Source: Candidatus Gastranaerophilales bacterium
GTDB lineage: Bacteria > Cyanobacteriota > Vampirovibrionia > Gastranaerophilales > Gastranaerophilaceae
Length of the DNA: 64,000 nt
NCBI GenBank assembly: GCA_944324345.1
Contig: CALUVT010000001.1
Span: 620,001 to 684,000, forward strand
Direction of reading: 5' to 3'
The notes beneath the pieces were generated by a model, which was not told the origin of the DNA, did no database searches, and saw only the letters and a program-made list of their open reading frames with translations. How positions within the stretch are numbered: the first letter of the stretch is position 1; each line of letters starts with the position of its first letter. Below are positions 40,019 to 50,154 of the stretch, one piece after another. The position numbers and the translations under genes are program-made.

Positions 40019-41014
40019 TTAAACTATCAACGCAATGAACGCTGCAGCAACCATTGCCGGACCAAATGGCATATATGTTCTATTTTCGGGATGTTCTCTC
40101 AGTCCTTTGAATATAAGAATACAAGATACAACCCCGAGCAGTGCAAGAATGAGTGCTCCTATGGCATATAATAATGCCTTATCAGGGGTTACTATTCTAA
40201 AATGTTGCAGCAAGTAGAATGTTATAGCGTAAATTACAAATACAACAAATGTTGCAAGGGTTTTCCAATCCTTATTTTTTACCAATCCTTTAATAAATAT
40301 TGGAAGAAATATTATAACTTGAATCAAAACTCCCAATCCCAAAATAACAACAAGAGTTCTCCATCCAAACAATGCACCAAGTCCTGCAGCTATAAAGGTA
40401 TCCCCTTCCCCGAATGCACGTGTTCCTGCAACCAGATAACCTGCTCTGGCACAAATTTCAAGGATTACTACCCCTGTAATTATACCTAAAAGTGAATTAG
40501 TTATAGGATTGTTTAATAATATGTATTTACTGAATTCTAAAGGTGTTCCGGTATAATGCATTTGCGTGACTGCTATAATTGTTGCTACAACCGCATATAA
40601 CAGCCCCAAACCTACAAGAATATAAGTGTGTATATCATAAACAACTTTTTCTTTAATATCAGTTCCGGCAATTACTATAAAAATAGATGAAACTACCCAA
40701 ACGAAAAGTGTTTGAATGCTAATTCCAAATTTTAGAAACAAAAGTGTGAAGACTATACCTGTAAACAATTCAACAAGAGGATATTGTATACTGATATGTT
40801 CTTTGCAGAAAGCACACTTCCCTCGGAGAAATATATACGATAACACCGGAATATTATGCCACCACTTTAAAGGAGTTTGACATTTTGGGCATTTGGAAGC
40901 CGGAAAGACGATAGATTCTTCACTTAAAGATCTTAAAATAACTACGTTCAAAAAACTTCCAATACATAATCCTGTGACAAATACAAGAATTAATATTGTA
41001 ATTAATGCCTCCAT
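40019..41014 (-). CDS. pilD: Prepilin peptidase (type IV leader peptidase)
   Basis: 331 residues, polytopic membrane protein. N-terminal zinc cysteines C42, C45, C67 and C70 (CPKCQTPL and CAFCKEH), and GSFLNVVILR, mark the bifunctional peptidase/methylase form. The aspartyl protease residues are D119 (GTDIKEK) and D205 (FGEGDTF). It cleaves and N-methylates prepilins such as the six in this window, three of which have Ala at -1. It lies 15 nt downstream of the sigma factor gene on the same strand, with AAGGAG before its ATG. The C-terminus has an extra pair of membrane helices. Confidence 0.93.
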   Translation of the reverse strand: MEALITILILVFVTGLCIGSFLNVVILRSLSEESIVFPASKCPKCQTPLKWWHNIPVLSYIFLRGKCAFCKEHISIQYPLVELFTGIVFTLLFLKFGISIQTLFVWVVSSIFIVIAGTDIKEKVVYDIHTYILVGLGLLYAVVATIIAVTQMHYTGTPLEFSKYILLNNPITNSLLGIITGVVILEICARAGYLVAGTRAFGEGDTFIAAGLGALFGWRTLVVILGLGVLIQVIIFLPIFIKGLVKNKDWKTLATFVVFVIYAITFYLLQHFRIVTPDKALLYAIGALILALLGVVSCILIFKGLREHPENRTYMPFGPAMVAAAFIALIV

Positions 41015-41029
41015 TTTTTTATATCTCCT

Positions 41030-41818
41030 TTAGTTTTCATCTTTTGATTTTATTATCTGGTACATTTTACTGATTGCTTTTTTTAACCTTCTTGAAACTT
41101 GCATTTGAGAAATATTAAGTTTTTCGGAAATTTCTCTTTGATTCATGTCTTGGTAATAGCTCAACTCTATAATTTTCTGCAAGTCTGGCGGAAGTTTTTT
41201 TATAGCCTCCGAAAGCATAATCTTATTCTCATAAGAATTCATAAAGTCCTGATAATCTCCTGAAGGGATTTTATCAATCAGTGTTAAATCATCATCATCA
41301 ACGGATGATATTGCCTGATCAAGGGAAAGAGTGCTTTTACACAGCTCAATTTCCATAACTTCATGGATTTTTTCTACGGGAATTCCTACAACATCTGCTA
41401 TCTGGTCCTCAGATGGGTCTTCAATCCCCTTATTTTTAAGTTGTTTTACTGCGGAACTAATCTTAAAAACAAGTTCTTGAAGTTCTCTTGGTGCTTTTAT
41501 CATTGAAGCTTTGTCTCTCAAGTAATGTTTTATTTCTCCGCGAATGAAGTATGATGCGTAAGTTTTAAATTTCGCGTTTTTGTCCGGTTTAAAAAACTCT
41601 ATAGCCTTAATAAGCCCAATGGAACCAACTTGGACTAAATCTTCATTGGAAATGCCTGATTGAGAAGATATGCTGCCTGCAATTTTTTTTACAAGCTGCA
41701 TTGCATTTTCCACAATTGTAATGTGCAACATTCTTTTTTTCTTTTCATCAGGACAATTCTTGTACGCTAAAATCTGCGTATCCAAATCGTCATAGTGTTT
41801 TTCTTTACTCTCCAACAA
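41030..41818 (-). CDS. Sigma-70 family factor, SigB/SigF/FliA group
   Basis: About 262 residues. Region 2 (LVQVGSIGLIKAIEFFKPDKNAKFKTYASYFIRGEIKHYLRD), region 3 (PRELQELVFKI) and region 4 (LPPDLQKIIELSYYQDMNQREISEKLNISQMQVSRRLKKA) are complete. Group 3 sigma factors of this type control stress, sporulation or motility genes. The start is uncertain: TTG at 41818 sits 6 nt after TTGGAG, while a longer TTG start at 41830 overlaps that site. Probably in one operon with pilD, which suggests pilus maturation is under or with this regulon (inference). Confidence 0.85.
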   Translation of the reverse strand: MLESKEKHYDDLDTQILAYKNCPDEKKKRMLHITIVENAMQLVKKIAGSISSQSGISNEDLVQVGSIGLIKAIEFFKPDKNAKFKTYASYFIRGEIKHYLRDKASMIKAPRELQELVFKISSAVKQLKNKGIEDPSEDQIADVVGIPVEKIHEVMEIELCKSTLSLDQAISSVDDDDLTLIDKIPSGDYQDFMNSYENKIMLSEAIKKLPPDLQKIIELSYYQDMNQREISEKLNISQMQVSRRLKKAISKMYQIIKSKDEN

Positions 41819-41944
41819 AATTATCTCCAATTACATTGATATTATATCATAACTTTTGTATTAAAAAAATCATTAAATTTATGTAATATTTAAAGGCATG
41901 TTAAATTTTTGTGTTACCATTATATTGATGATGGAGTGAAGAAT

Positions 41945-42226
41945 ATGATTACGATAAAAGATGTTGAACACGTTGCAAAATTAGCAAGATTAGAATTGAC
42001 AGAAGAAGAAAAAGAACTTTATACCAAACAACTTGGTGATGTATTAAAATATGTTGATCAAATGAATGAAGTTGATACATCAAATGTAAAGCCGATGTGC
42101 CAAGTTATTGATTTTTATAATGTTATGAGAGAGGATAAAGTTGTTCAAGAAATTAGCAAAGAAGATTTAATGGCAAATGCTCCGGAGGAAGAAAACGGGT
42201 TCTTTAAAGTGCCTAAGATTAATTAA
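41945..42226 (+). CDS. gatC: Asp/Glu-tRNA amidotransferase subunit C
   Basis: 93 residues, full length: ITIKDVEHVAKLARLELTEEE, LKYVDQMNEVDTSNVKP. GatC stabilises the GatAB amidotransferase that makes Gln-tRNA(Gln) and/or Asn-tRNA(Asn). gatA and gatB are not adjacent. Start ATG at 41945 with GGAG 7 nt upstream; the upstream in-frame ATG at 41909 has no site. Confidence 0.95.
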   Translation: MITIKDVEHVAKLARLELTEEEKELYTKQLGDVLKYVDQMNEVDTSNVKPMCQVIDFYNVMREDKVVQEISKEDLMANAPEEENGFFKVPKIN

Positions 42227-42303
42227 TTTCTTGAGTTTTTAATTTTGTTCGATAATAGTGAATATTTTTATATTTTTGTGTGTCTGGTAGAAGTGCGGGG
42301 TAG

Positions 42304-43908
<1,605 letters not shown>

Positions 43909-44039
43909 TTACTTGTCTTTAAATAAAAGAGCCAACAGTCTTTTGTATTAAGTTTTAGTTATACGAAAGAAATGCTTGACCTGACTATATTTTGGTAGTA
44001 CTCTTAATATACTGATAAAATTTATTTGGGGAGATTTTA

Positions 44040-45425
44040 ATGGAAGAGAATAATATTTTAAAAAAGTTTACCACCGTTCAATTTTTGAATTTTGCATTGG
44101 GCTTTTTAGGCTTGCAATTTGCTTGGCAAATGAGAATAATTTTGTCGGGCCCTGTTACGGAAAGTCTTGGAGCTTCTCCATTTTTGTATGGTTTGATTTG
44201 GCTTGCAGGACCTTTTACAGGTATGGTTGTGCAACCCATTGTAGGTGCGTTGAGCGATAAAACGGTTTCACCATTTGGAAGACGCAGACCATATCTTTTA
44301 GGTGGTGCTCTTTTAGCATCAATTGCGTTGTGGATTTTCCCAAATTCTGCTAATGTTGCAGAGTTTCTTCATAAATTTACGGGGATAAATTTCCCGTCTC
44401 TAACGGCTCTTTTGATTGCTGCAATTATGATTTGGATTATTGATGCGTGTGTAAACGTTGCTCAGGGGCCTTATAGGGCATTAGTTCCGGACGTTGTTCC
44501 TGAAGAACAATATTCAATCGCTAATTCATATATCAGCTTGGCTATAGGACTCGGTTCTGTTATTGCTGCAGGAACTGCTCCTCTTTTAAAATGGGCCTTT
44601 GGTTACCAAATGTCAATTACGGCCCAATTTATAATGGCAGCATTAGCCTTTACACTTGCTATGAGTTGGACTTGTTTTACAATCAAAGAACATCAAACAA
44701 GAAAAGAAAATATTAAGGATGTTGCTGTTGCAGATATTTCGGAACCGACTTTTTGGGATTCATTAAAAAACTTTTTTGCTATGTCTCCTGAGGTTTCAAA
44801 GATATGTATAATGCAGTTTTTTACCTGGATAGGCACTATGTGCATGATGATATTTTTCACTCAGTATGCTGTTCATACTATCTATTGTGTGCCTGATTTG
44901 ACTACTGTGGATGATTTTTCAAAACAACTTTTTTCGCAGGCTGTGCTGAGTGGAACTAATTTTTCGTCTGTGTGTTTTGCAATTTTCAACTTGGTATGTT
45001 TTCTGGTTGCTATACCTATTGGGGTATTGTCCGCAAAGTATACAAATAAAAAAGTGCATATCATATCTTTAATTACGATGATTTTGGCATATTTGGGTAT
45101 GTTTTTTACAAAGCAACCGAAGGCTGTAGCTGTTTTAATGGGAGTTGCTGGTATTGGCTGGGCAAGTATTTGTGCTCTTCCTTTTGCAATGCTTTCTCAA
45201 TTTATAAAAAAGGGTACGGAAGGTTCTGTAATGGGAATCTTTAATATATTTATTGCAGGGCCTCAGGTTTTTGTTTGTACTCTTGTTGCATGGATAATTT
45301 CAAAATGTTCTTTCCCTATGGGATCTGATTATATTAATTATCACTGGGAATATGCATTTTTAATTGGTGCTGTTTGTCTTTTAGTCGCCGCTATTTTTGC
45401 AAAAAGTGTTAAAGAAAAGGTGTAA
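44040..45425 (+). CDS. MFS transporter, SLC45/sucrose-transporter-like
   Basis: 461 residues, 12 membrane segments. SDKTVSPFGRRRPYLLGGA after helix 2 matches the SDxxxxxFGRRRP loop of the sucrose/maltose:H+ symporter branch (SLC45/GPH). A sugar (disaccharide) symporter is the best guess; substrate unknown. Good GGGGAG ribosome site. The radical-SAM gene starts 2 nt after its stop, so they form an operon. Confidence 0.85.
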   Translation: MEENNILKKFTTVQFLNFALGFLGLQFAWQMRIILSGPVTESLGASPFLYGLIWLAGPFTGMVVQPIVGALSDKTVSPFGRRRPYLLGGALLASIALWIFPNSANVAEFLHKFTGINFPSLTALLIAAIMIWIIDACVNVAQGPYRALVPDVVPEEQYSIANSYISLAIGLGSVIAAGTAPLLKWAFGYQMSITAQFIMAALAFTLAMSWTCFTIKEHQTRKENIKDVAVADISEPTFWDSLKNFFAMSPEVSKICIMQFFTWIGTMCMMIFFTQYAVHTIYCVPDLTTVDDFSKQLFSQAVLSGTNFSSVCFAIFNLVCFLVAIPIGVLSAKYTNKKVHIISLITMILAYLGMFFTKQPKAVAVLMGVAGIGWASICALPFAMLSQFIKKGTEGSVMGIFNIFIAGPQVFVCTLVAWIISKCSFPMGSDYINYHWEYAFLIGAVCLLVAAIFAKSVKEKV

Positions 45426-45427
45426 AA

Positions 45428-46831
45428 ATGGAATTACGTCAAAAAAGAATCCTTCTAATATATCCGCCTTCTCCTGTTTTAAATCGTGAAGATCGTTGTC
45501 AGCAACCTACAAAGGATTTAGTTGTTATCCCACCTTTGCCGCCGACAGATTTGATGTATTTGGCAGCTATTGCTGAAAAAGAAGGATATGAAGCAAAAAT
45601 TGAGGATTATAGCCAAGGGGGAGATTTTGAAAGAGATCTTCAGGAATTCAGGCCTGATTATCTTGTTGTAAATATTGCGACTCCAACTCTGGAACATGAT
45701 TTGGGGGCTGTGAAAAAAGCAAAGGATATTTTGCCGGAAATTGTTACTATTGCCAAAGGGGCTGCCTTTCTTACTCTTGCAGAAAGGATAATGAAAGAGC
45801 ATGATGCATTGGATTTTGGTATTCTTGGTGAGGCAGAAGAGACTTTAAAGGAAATTTTACAAGATAAACAGACAGTTGATATTCTTGGAATCTATTATAA
45901 AGAGAATGGGGAAGTTAAGTTTACAGGGAAAAGACAATTTATTGAAGATTTGGATTCCCTTCCTTTTCCAGCTCGTCATCTAGTTGATAATAATATTTAC
46001 AGACGCCCTGATAATAATAAAGTTCAGGCAACGATTAAGGTATCAAGGGGATGTCCGTTTCATTGTTTCTTTTGTCTTGCAACACCTGTTTCTGGATCCA
46101 AAGTAAGAAGAAGAAGTCCCGAAAATATTGTCAAAGAGATAAGAGAATGTGTTGAAAAGTATAATATTACAAATTTTCTTTTCTGGTCAGATATTTTTAA
46201 TTTAGATAAGAAATGGACATTGGATTTATGTCAGGCAATTATTGATAACGGATTAAAAATTACTTGGTCAGCCAATACAAGGGCTGATACTGCAGATTTA
46301 GAGATGGCGAAGATGATGTATAAGTCTGGTTGCCGTTTGGTTAGTATAGGAGTTGAAAGCGGCTCCCAGTATATGCTTGAAAAAATGGGTAAAAAAATTA
46401 CACTTGATGATGTTAGAAGAACTGTGAAAGTTTTTAAACAGGCAAAAATTAGGATTTATAACTATTTTGTTATAGGTCTTCCTTGGGAAACGGAAGAAAC
46501 CGTTGAAGATACTATAAAATTTGCAATAGAATTGAATAGTGATTTTATAAGCTTTTATACGGCGACACCTTTGCCCGGTTCAAGATTTTTTGATTATGCA
46601 ATGGAACATAATTTGTTTGATAAAGATACTTCTTTTGAAAATGCATATTTTTATCCGGCAGTTAATACTCATTCTTTATCAAAAGATAGAGTTTTTGAGC
46701 TTCATAAATCGGCAATCAAACGTTTTTATTTTAGGCCCCTTTATATATTAAAAATGCTTTTACGAATACGTTCTTTTGCCGAAGTTAGAAGTTATTTCAC
46801 CGCAGGATTAAATTTACTTTTAAGAAAGTAA
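45428..46831 (+). CDS. B12-binding radical SAM protein
   Basis: 467 residues. The N-terminal cobalamin-binding-type Rossmann domain (ILLIYPPSP to GILGEAEETLKEIL) lacks the classic DxHxxG. The radical-SAM core has the cluster motif CPFHCFFC (CxxxCxxC). A C-terminal helical tail with basic and hydrophobic residues may touch the membrane. This architecture is used for methylation or ring formation on lipids, polyketides and peptides; no product can be assigned. Cotranscribed with the MFS transporter. Confidence 0.85.
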   Translation: MELRQKRILLIYPPSPVLNREDRCQQPTKDLVVIPPLPPTDLMYLAAIAEKEGYEAKIEDYSQGGDFERDLQEFRPDYLVVNIATPTLEHDLGAVKKAKDILPEIVTIAKGAAFLTLAERIMKEHDALDFGILGEAEETLKEILQDKQTVDILGIYYKENGEVKFTGKRQFIEDLDSLPFPARHLVDNNIYRRPDNNKVQATIKVSRGCPFHCFFCLATPVSGSKVRRRSPENIVKEIRECVEKYNITNFLFWSDIFNLDKKWTLDLCQAIIDNGLKITWSANTRADTADLEMAKMMYKSGCRLVSIGVESGSQYMLEKMGKKITLDDVRRTVKVFKQAKIRIYNYFVIGLPWETEETVEDTIKFAIELNSDFISFYTATPLPGSRFFDYAMEHNLFDKDTSFENAYFYPAVNTHSLSKDRVFELHKSAIKRFYFRPLYILKMLLRIRSFAEVRSYFTAGLNLLLRK

Positions 46832-46893
46832 GAATTTATCTTATCAAGACCTTTTTTCATTTTATGATTATAAATAATTTAATAGCTTGAGGG

Positions 46894-46922
46894 TTGATTT
46901 TATTTCACTGTGGTGTTAATAT
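46894..46922 (+). promoter_or_regulatory. Promoter of pyrF with a very short leader
   Basis: TTGATT (46894-46899), 17 bp, TAATAT (46917-46922). It ends 9 nt before the pyrF ATG, which has no Shine-Dalgarno. Confidence 0.5.
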
Positions 46923-46931
46923 TCTCTTACG

Positions 46932-47690
46932 ATGATTGATAAACCTTTGACAGCTAAAGATAGAATTATTTTAGCACTTGATGTTGATAATTTAAAGGAA
47001 GCTGAAAGTCTTGTAAAAGAGCTAAAAGATTATGTTGGTTATTTTAAAATAGGTCTTCCTCTAATTGTAAATTATGGTTTTGAAGCTTTTCGACTTTTGG
47101 AGGAACATGGGGCGAAATGCTATTATGATTGTAAGTTCCATGATATTCCGCATTCTGTTCAAAAAGCTTGTATCAGTCTTGTAAAAAATAATATTAACTT
47201 TTTTAATGTTCATATTCAGGGTGGATCTAAAATGACTTCTGCTGTTGTTCGAGCTTCTCGTGCGGCGGCAAAGTCCATGGGTGTGGAACCTCCTACAATT
47301 CTTGGTGTCACTTTATTATCAAGTTTTGGACAAAAAACTCTGACAACTGAACTTTGTGTAGATCGAAACATTGAAGACTTTGTTCTTCAACTTGCTAAGG
47401 TTGCAAAAGAAACAGGACTTGATGGTGTGGTTGCAAGTGCTGAAGAGGCTAAAAGAATTCGAAAAGAAATCGGTGATGATTTTATTGTTCTTTGTCCTGC
47501 GACAAGGCCTACTTGGGCTTCTGTTAATGATCAGGTGCGTGTTGATACGCCAAGGGACGCTATTATGTCCGGAGTTGATTTTATGGTTGTTGGGAGACCG
47601 ATAACTGCCGCTGATGATCCTATAGGTGCTGCTAATTTGATTATTGATGAAATAGAAACCGCTTTGGAGGACAAGAAAGCTTTGAAATAG
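46932..47690 (+). CDS. pyrF: Orotidine 5'-phosphate decarboxylase
   Basis: 252 residues, the longer type of the family. It makes UMP from OMP. LALDVDNLKEA at the N-terminus, the catalytic DxKxxD motif in YYDCKFHDIPHSVQKA, and VGRPITAADDP near the end (phosphate site) are intact. No other pyrimidine gene is adjacent except pyrG 3 kb upstream. The message is probably nearly leaderless. Confidence 0.95.
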   Translation: MIDKPLTAKDRIILALDVDNLKEAESLVKELKDYVGYFKIGLPLIVNYGFEAFRLLEEHGAKCYYDCKFHDIPHSVQKACISLVKNNINFFNVHIQGGSKMTSAVVRASRAAAKSMGVEPPTILGVTLLSSFGQKTLTTELCVDRNIEDFVLQLAKVAKETGLDGVVASAEEAKRIRKEIGDDFIVLCPATRPTWASVNDQVRVDTPRDAIMSGVDFMVVGRPITAADDPIGAANLIIDEIETALEDKKALK

Positions 47691-47713
47691 TTGATTTCCT
47701 GGTTTATGGTTTG

Positions 47714-50098
47714 CTATTTTATGGTTTCGAATTGTTTGGTGAGTTCAAATTTATGTTTGTCTGTCCTGTATATGTACATTTTATACTGTGTACCGTCTGT
47801 AATTATTTTTATGGCGTTGTGTCTGTCTGTTCTGAATATATCTGTGTTTCTTAGAATATCCAATGTCCCTTTATTTGGGTGTCCGTAAATATTTGGCCCT
47901 GTCGATATTATTGAAACCTGAGTATTTAGGTGTTCAAGCATTTCTCTGTCGACAACTCTCGCTCCTCCGTGGTGTCCGACTTTGAGGATTTCAATTTTGT
48001 GCGGGATATTTTGCTTTATGTTATTAAATGTCTCAACTCCTGCATCTCCGGTGAAAAGTATATCAAAATCTTTGTAGCTTAATAGTGTGATAATGGATTT
48101 TTCGTTGTCACCTTCTGCTATATTTGAAAGATAAGTTTGAATATTAAGGTTTTCTTCTTTATAAATTGATTTGTTGTTGTTTGGAATTTGTGTTGGAATA
48201 TTTAACTGTTTTATCGTTTTATAGATGTATTTTGATGTAAGCGATTTATTATCATACGAATTTATGTAGACATTTTTAACATTTAAGTTCTTCATAATGT
48301 CTTCAGCTCCACCGGAGTGGTCATTGTCAAAGTGTGTTATTATTAGGCCTTCAATGTTTTTTATACCTCTGTCTTTAAGATATTTGATGATAATAGAATT
48401 TGCCTGAGATTTCCCGCCTTTGTAACCTGCTCTACCTGTGTCAATTATAAAGTATTTGTTTATCGGGGTTTTAATCAGAAAACAATCAGCGTTTTGAACA
48501 TTAAAGGTAATTATTTCTAAATTTCTATTTGGGGAATTTAGAAGCGAAGCGAGTAGCAAAAAAGTTAGGACAAAACAAGATATTACTATTTTTTTTGAAA
48601 ATCCTCTCTTAAAACCAAGTGTAAAAATAAGCACTATAGAATAGTAGACCAATATTTGTATGATACTGGGATGAGTTGTTGTAATCATTGAGCCGCAAAG
48701 GTTTGCGAAGAAATTTGAAATATCTACCAGAGAACTTAAAAACAGGTTAAGGACTGCATCCATGTACATACAGATTTTGTCTGAAAATGGTGTGAACATA
48801 GCAATTATTGAGCTTACAAAACCTCCAAAACTGACTACGCTAAGAAAGGGCATACTTACAATATTTGCAAAAATAGAATACGTGCTGAAGGTATTAAAAT
48901 AAAACATTTGTATAGGTGCCACCCAAACTTGAGCGACTAATGGGATTAATATTGCTCCAACAAGCCAATTCGGTAAGGCTATATTCTTGTATCTTTCAAA
49001 AATTACATTTGCAGTTGTGAGAATTCCAAACGTTACAATAAATGACAATTGAAAACTGACGTTATTTATAAATGATGGGTTGTAAATAAGCATTATCATA
49101 GCGACAAGAGCTAGGAGTGATATACTGTTTGCATCTCTGTCGATGATTTTTCCAATTAGTACGAATAAAAGCATAAGAGCTGCCCTGATAACGGAAGCTC
49201 CCAGTCCTGTCATCATTGTGTATATTATTACGACAGCCATGCCGCTTATAACTGTAAGTTTAAACGGTACACGCATCCTTCTTAAAAAGAAGAACCAAAA
49301 GCCATATATAAATGCAACGTTCATTCCAGATGCTGCTAAAATGTGTAGTAACCCGGAATTTATAAACGAGGATTTTATATGTTCCGGAGGAGAAACTGCA
49401 TCATCTCCGAAAACTATCCCGCCTAAAATTTCTAGATTCGGCGATTTTAAATATTTAGCGTGAACATTTATTATTTTGTCTCTCAGTTCATTTAATTTTT
49501 GTAGAAATTGCCATTTCGTTTCAATATTTTTGTCAAGTTTAACTATATTGTCAGAATAAAATACCGTGTAAGTATCAAAATTTCTCAGATACTTTCCATA
49601 GTCAAATTGTGAAGGATTTGTTGAACTAAAAGGTATTCTGAGTTTCCCGTTAATCTCATAATAATCGCCGATTTTACATTTTTCAAAGTCTCTGCTATCA
49701 GAACTTACTAGAGTTTTCCCATGGATTTGTTGATTATTAATTTTATCCACTTTAAAGAAAAATTTTGTTCTATTTCTTGAACCTGTCTCAGGTATAGATA
49801 TAACTTGCCCCTGAATTTTTGCATCAGTAGGTGCTAATTGTAAAAGCCCATCTGTTGTATCTATTCTGAAATATGCATTAAAAAATCCTAAATAAAAAAT
49901 AAATATCCAAAAAATTATGTACCTATATGGTATGTAGTTTTTTAATATTGCAACAATTCCAACAAGGCTTATTAATGAAGCACATAAAATGCTGTAATCA
50001 TAATAATATGTCAGTATCCCTATCATAAAAAGCAATGCGGTAATAAACATTACAGCATTTTTGTTTTCTAAAAATAAGTTGACTTCCGCTCTCTTCAC
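47714..50098 (-). CDS. comEC: ComEC/Rec2 DNA-uptake channel
   Basis: 794 residues. The N-terminal ComEC_N (DUF4131) region has hydrophobic helices and an extracellular OB-like part (GQVISIPETGSRN). The Competence channel domain has about ten membrane helices (HILAASGMNVAFIYGFWFFFL, then GLGASVIRAALM). The C-terminal metallo-beta-lactamase-like domain has THFDNDHSGG (about 585-594) and VGHHGG. It imports single-stranded DNA in natural transformation; with prepilins and PilD in the window this supports competence. Start is GTG at 50098, 6 nt after TATAAT and without a Shine-Dalgarno. Confidence 0.93.
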   Translation of the reverse strand: MKRAEVNLFLENKNAVMFITALLFMIGILTYYYDYSILCASLISLVGIVAILKNYIPYRYIIFWIFIFYLGFFNAYFRIDTTDGLLQLAPTDAKIQGQVISIPETGSRNRTKFFFKVDKINNQQIHGKTLVSSDSRDFEKCKIGDYYEINGKLRIPFSSTNPSQFDYGKYLRNFDTYTVFYSDNIVKLDKNIETKWQFLQKLNELRDKIINVHAKYLKSPNLEILGGIVFGDDAVSPPEHIKSSFINSGLLHILAASGMNVAFIYGFWFFFLRRMRVPFKLTVISGMAVVIIYTMMTGLGASVIRAALMLLFVLIGKIIDRDANSISLLALVAMIMLIYNPSFINNVSFQLSFIVTFGILTTANVIFERYKNIALPNWLVGAILIPLVAQVWVAPIQMFYFNTFSTYSIFANIVSMPFLSVVSFGGFVSSIIAMFTPFSDKICMYMDAVLNLFLSSLVDISNFFANLCGSMITTTHPSIIQILVYYSIVLIFTLGFKRGFSKKIVISCFVLTFLLLASLLNSPNRNLEIITFNVQNADCFLIKTPINKYFIIDTGRAGYKGGKSQANSIIIKYLKDRGIKNIEGLIITHFDNDHSGGAEDIMKNLNVKNVYINSYDNKSLTSKYIYKTIKQLNIPTQIPNNNKSIYKEENLNIQTYLSNIAEGDNEKSIITLLSYKDFDILFTGDAGVETFNNIKQNIPHKIEILKVGHHGGARVVDREMLEHLNTQVSIISTGPNIYGHPNKGTLDILRNTDIFRTDRHNAIKIITDGTQYKMYIYRTDKHKFELTKQFETIK

Positions 50099-50104
50099 AA
50101 GTTA

Positions 50105-50110
50105 ATTATA
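50105..50110 (-). promoter_or_regulatory. -10 element 6 nt before comEC
   Basis: Minus-strand TATAAT, 6 nt before the GTG start codon; the -35 is poor. Confidence 0.4.
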
Positions 50111-50154
50111 TGACAAATTATTTCTTCTTGACATTAAAAATTGTAAATAAAACT

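Noticed and set aside
40035-40489. Plus-strand open frames opposite the prepilin peptidase
   Set aside because: No ribosome site or family resemblance; the opposite strand has an intact peptidase with all catalytic residues.
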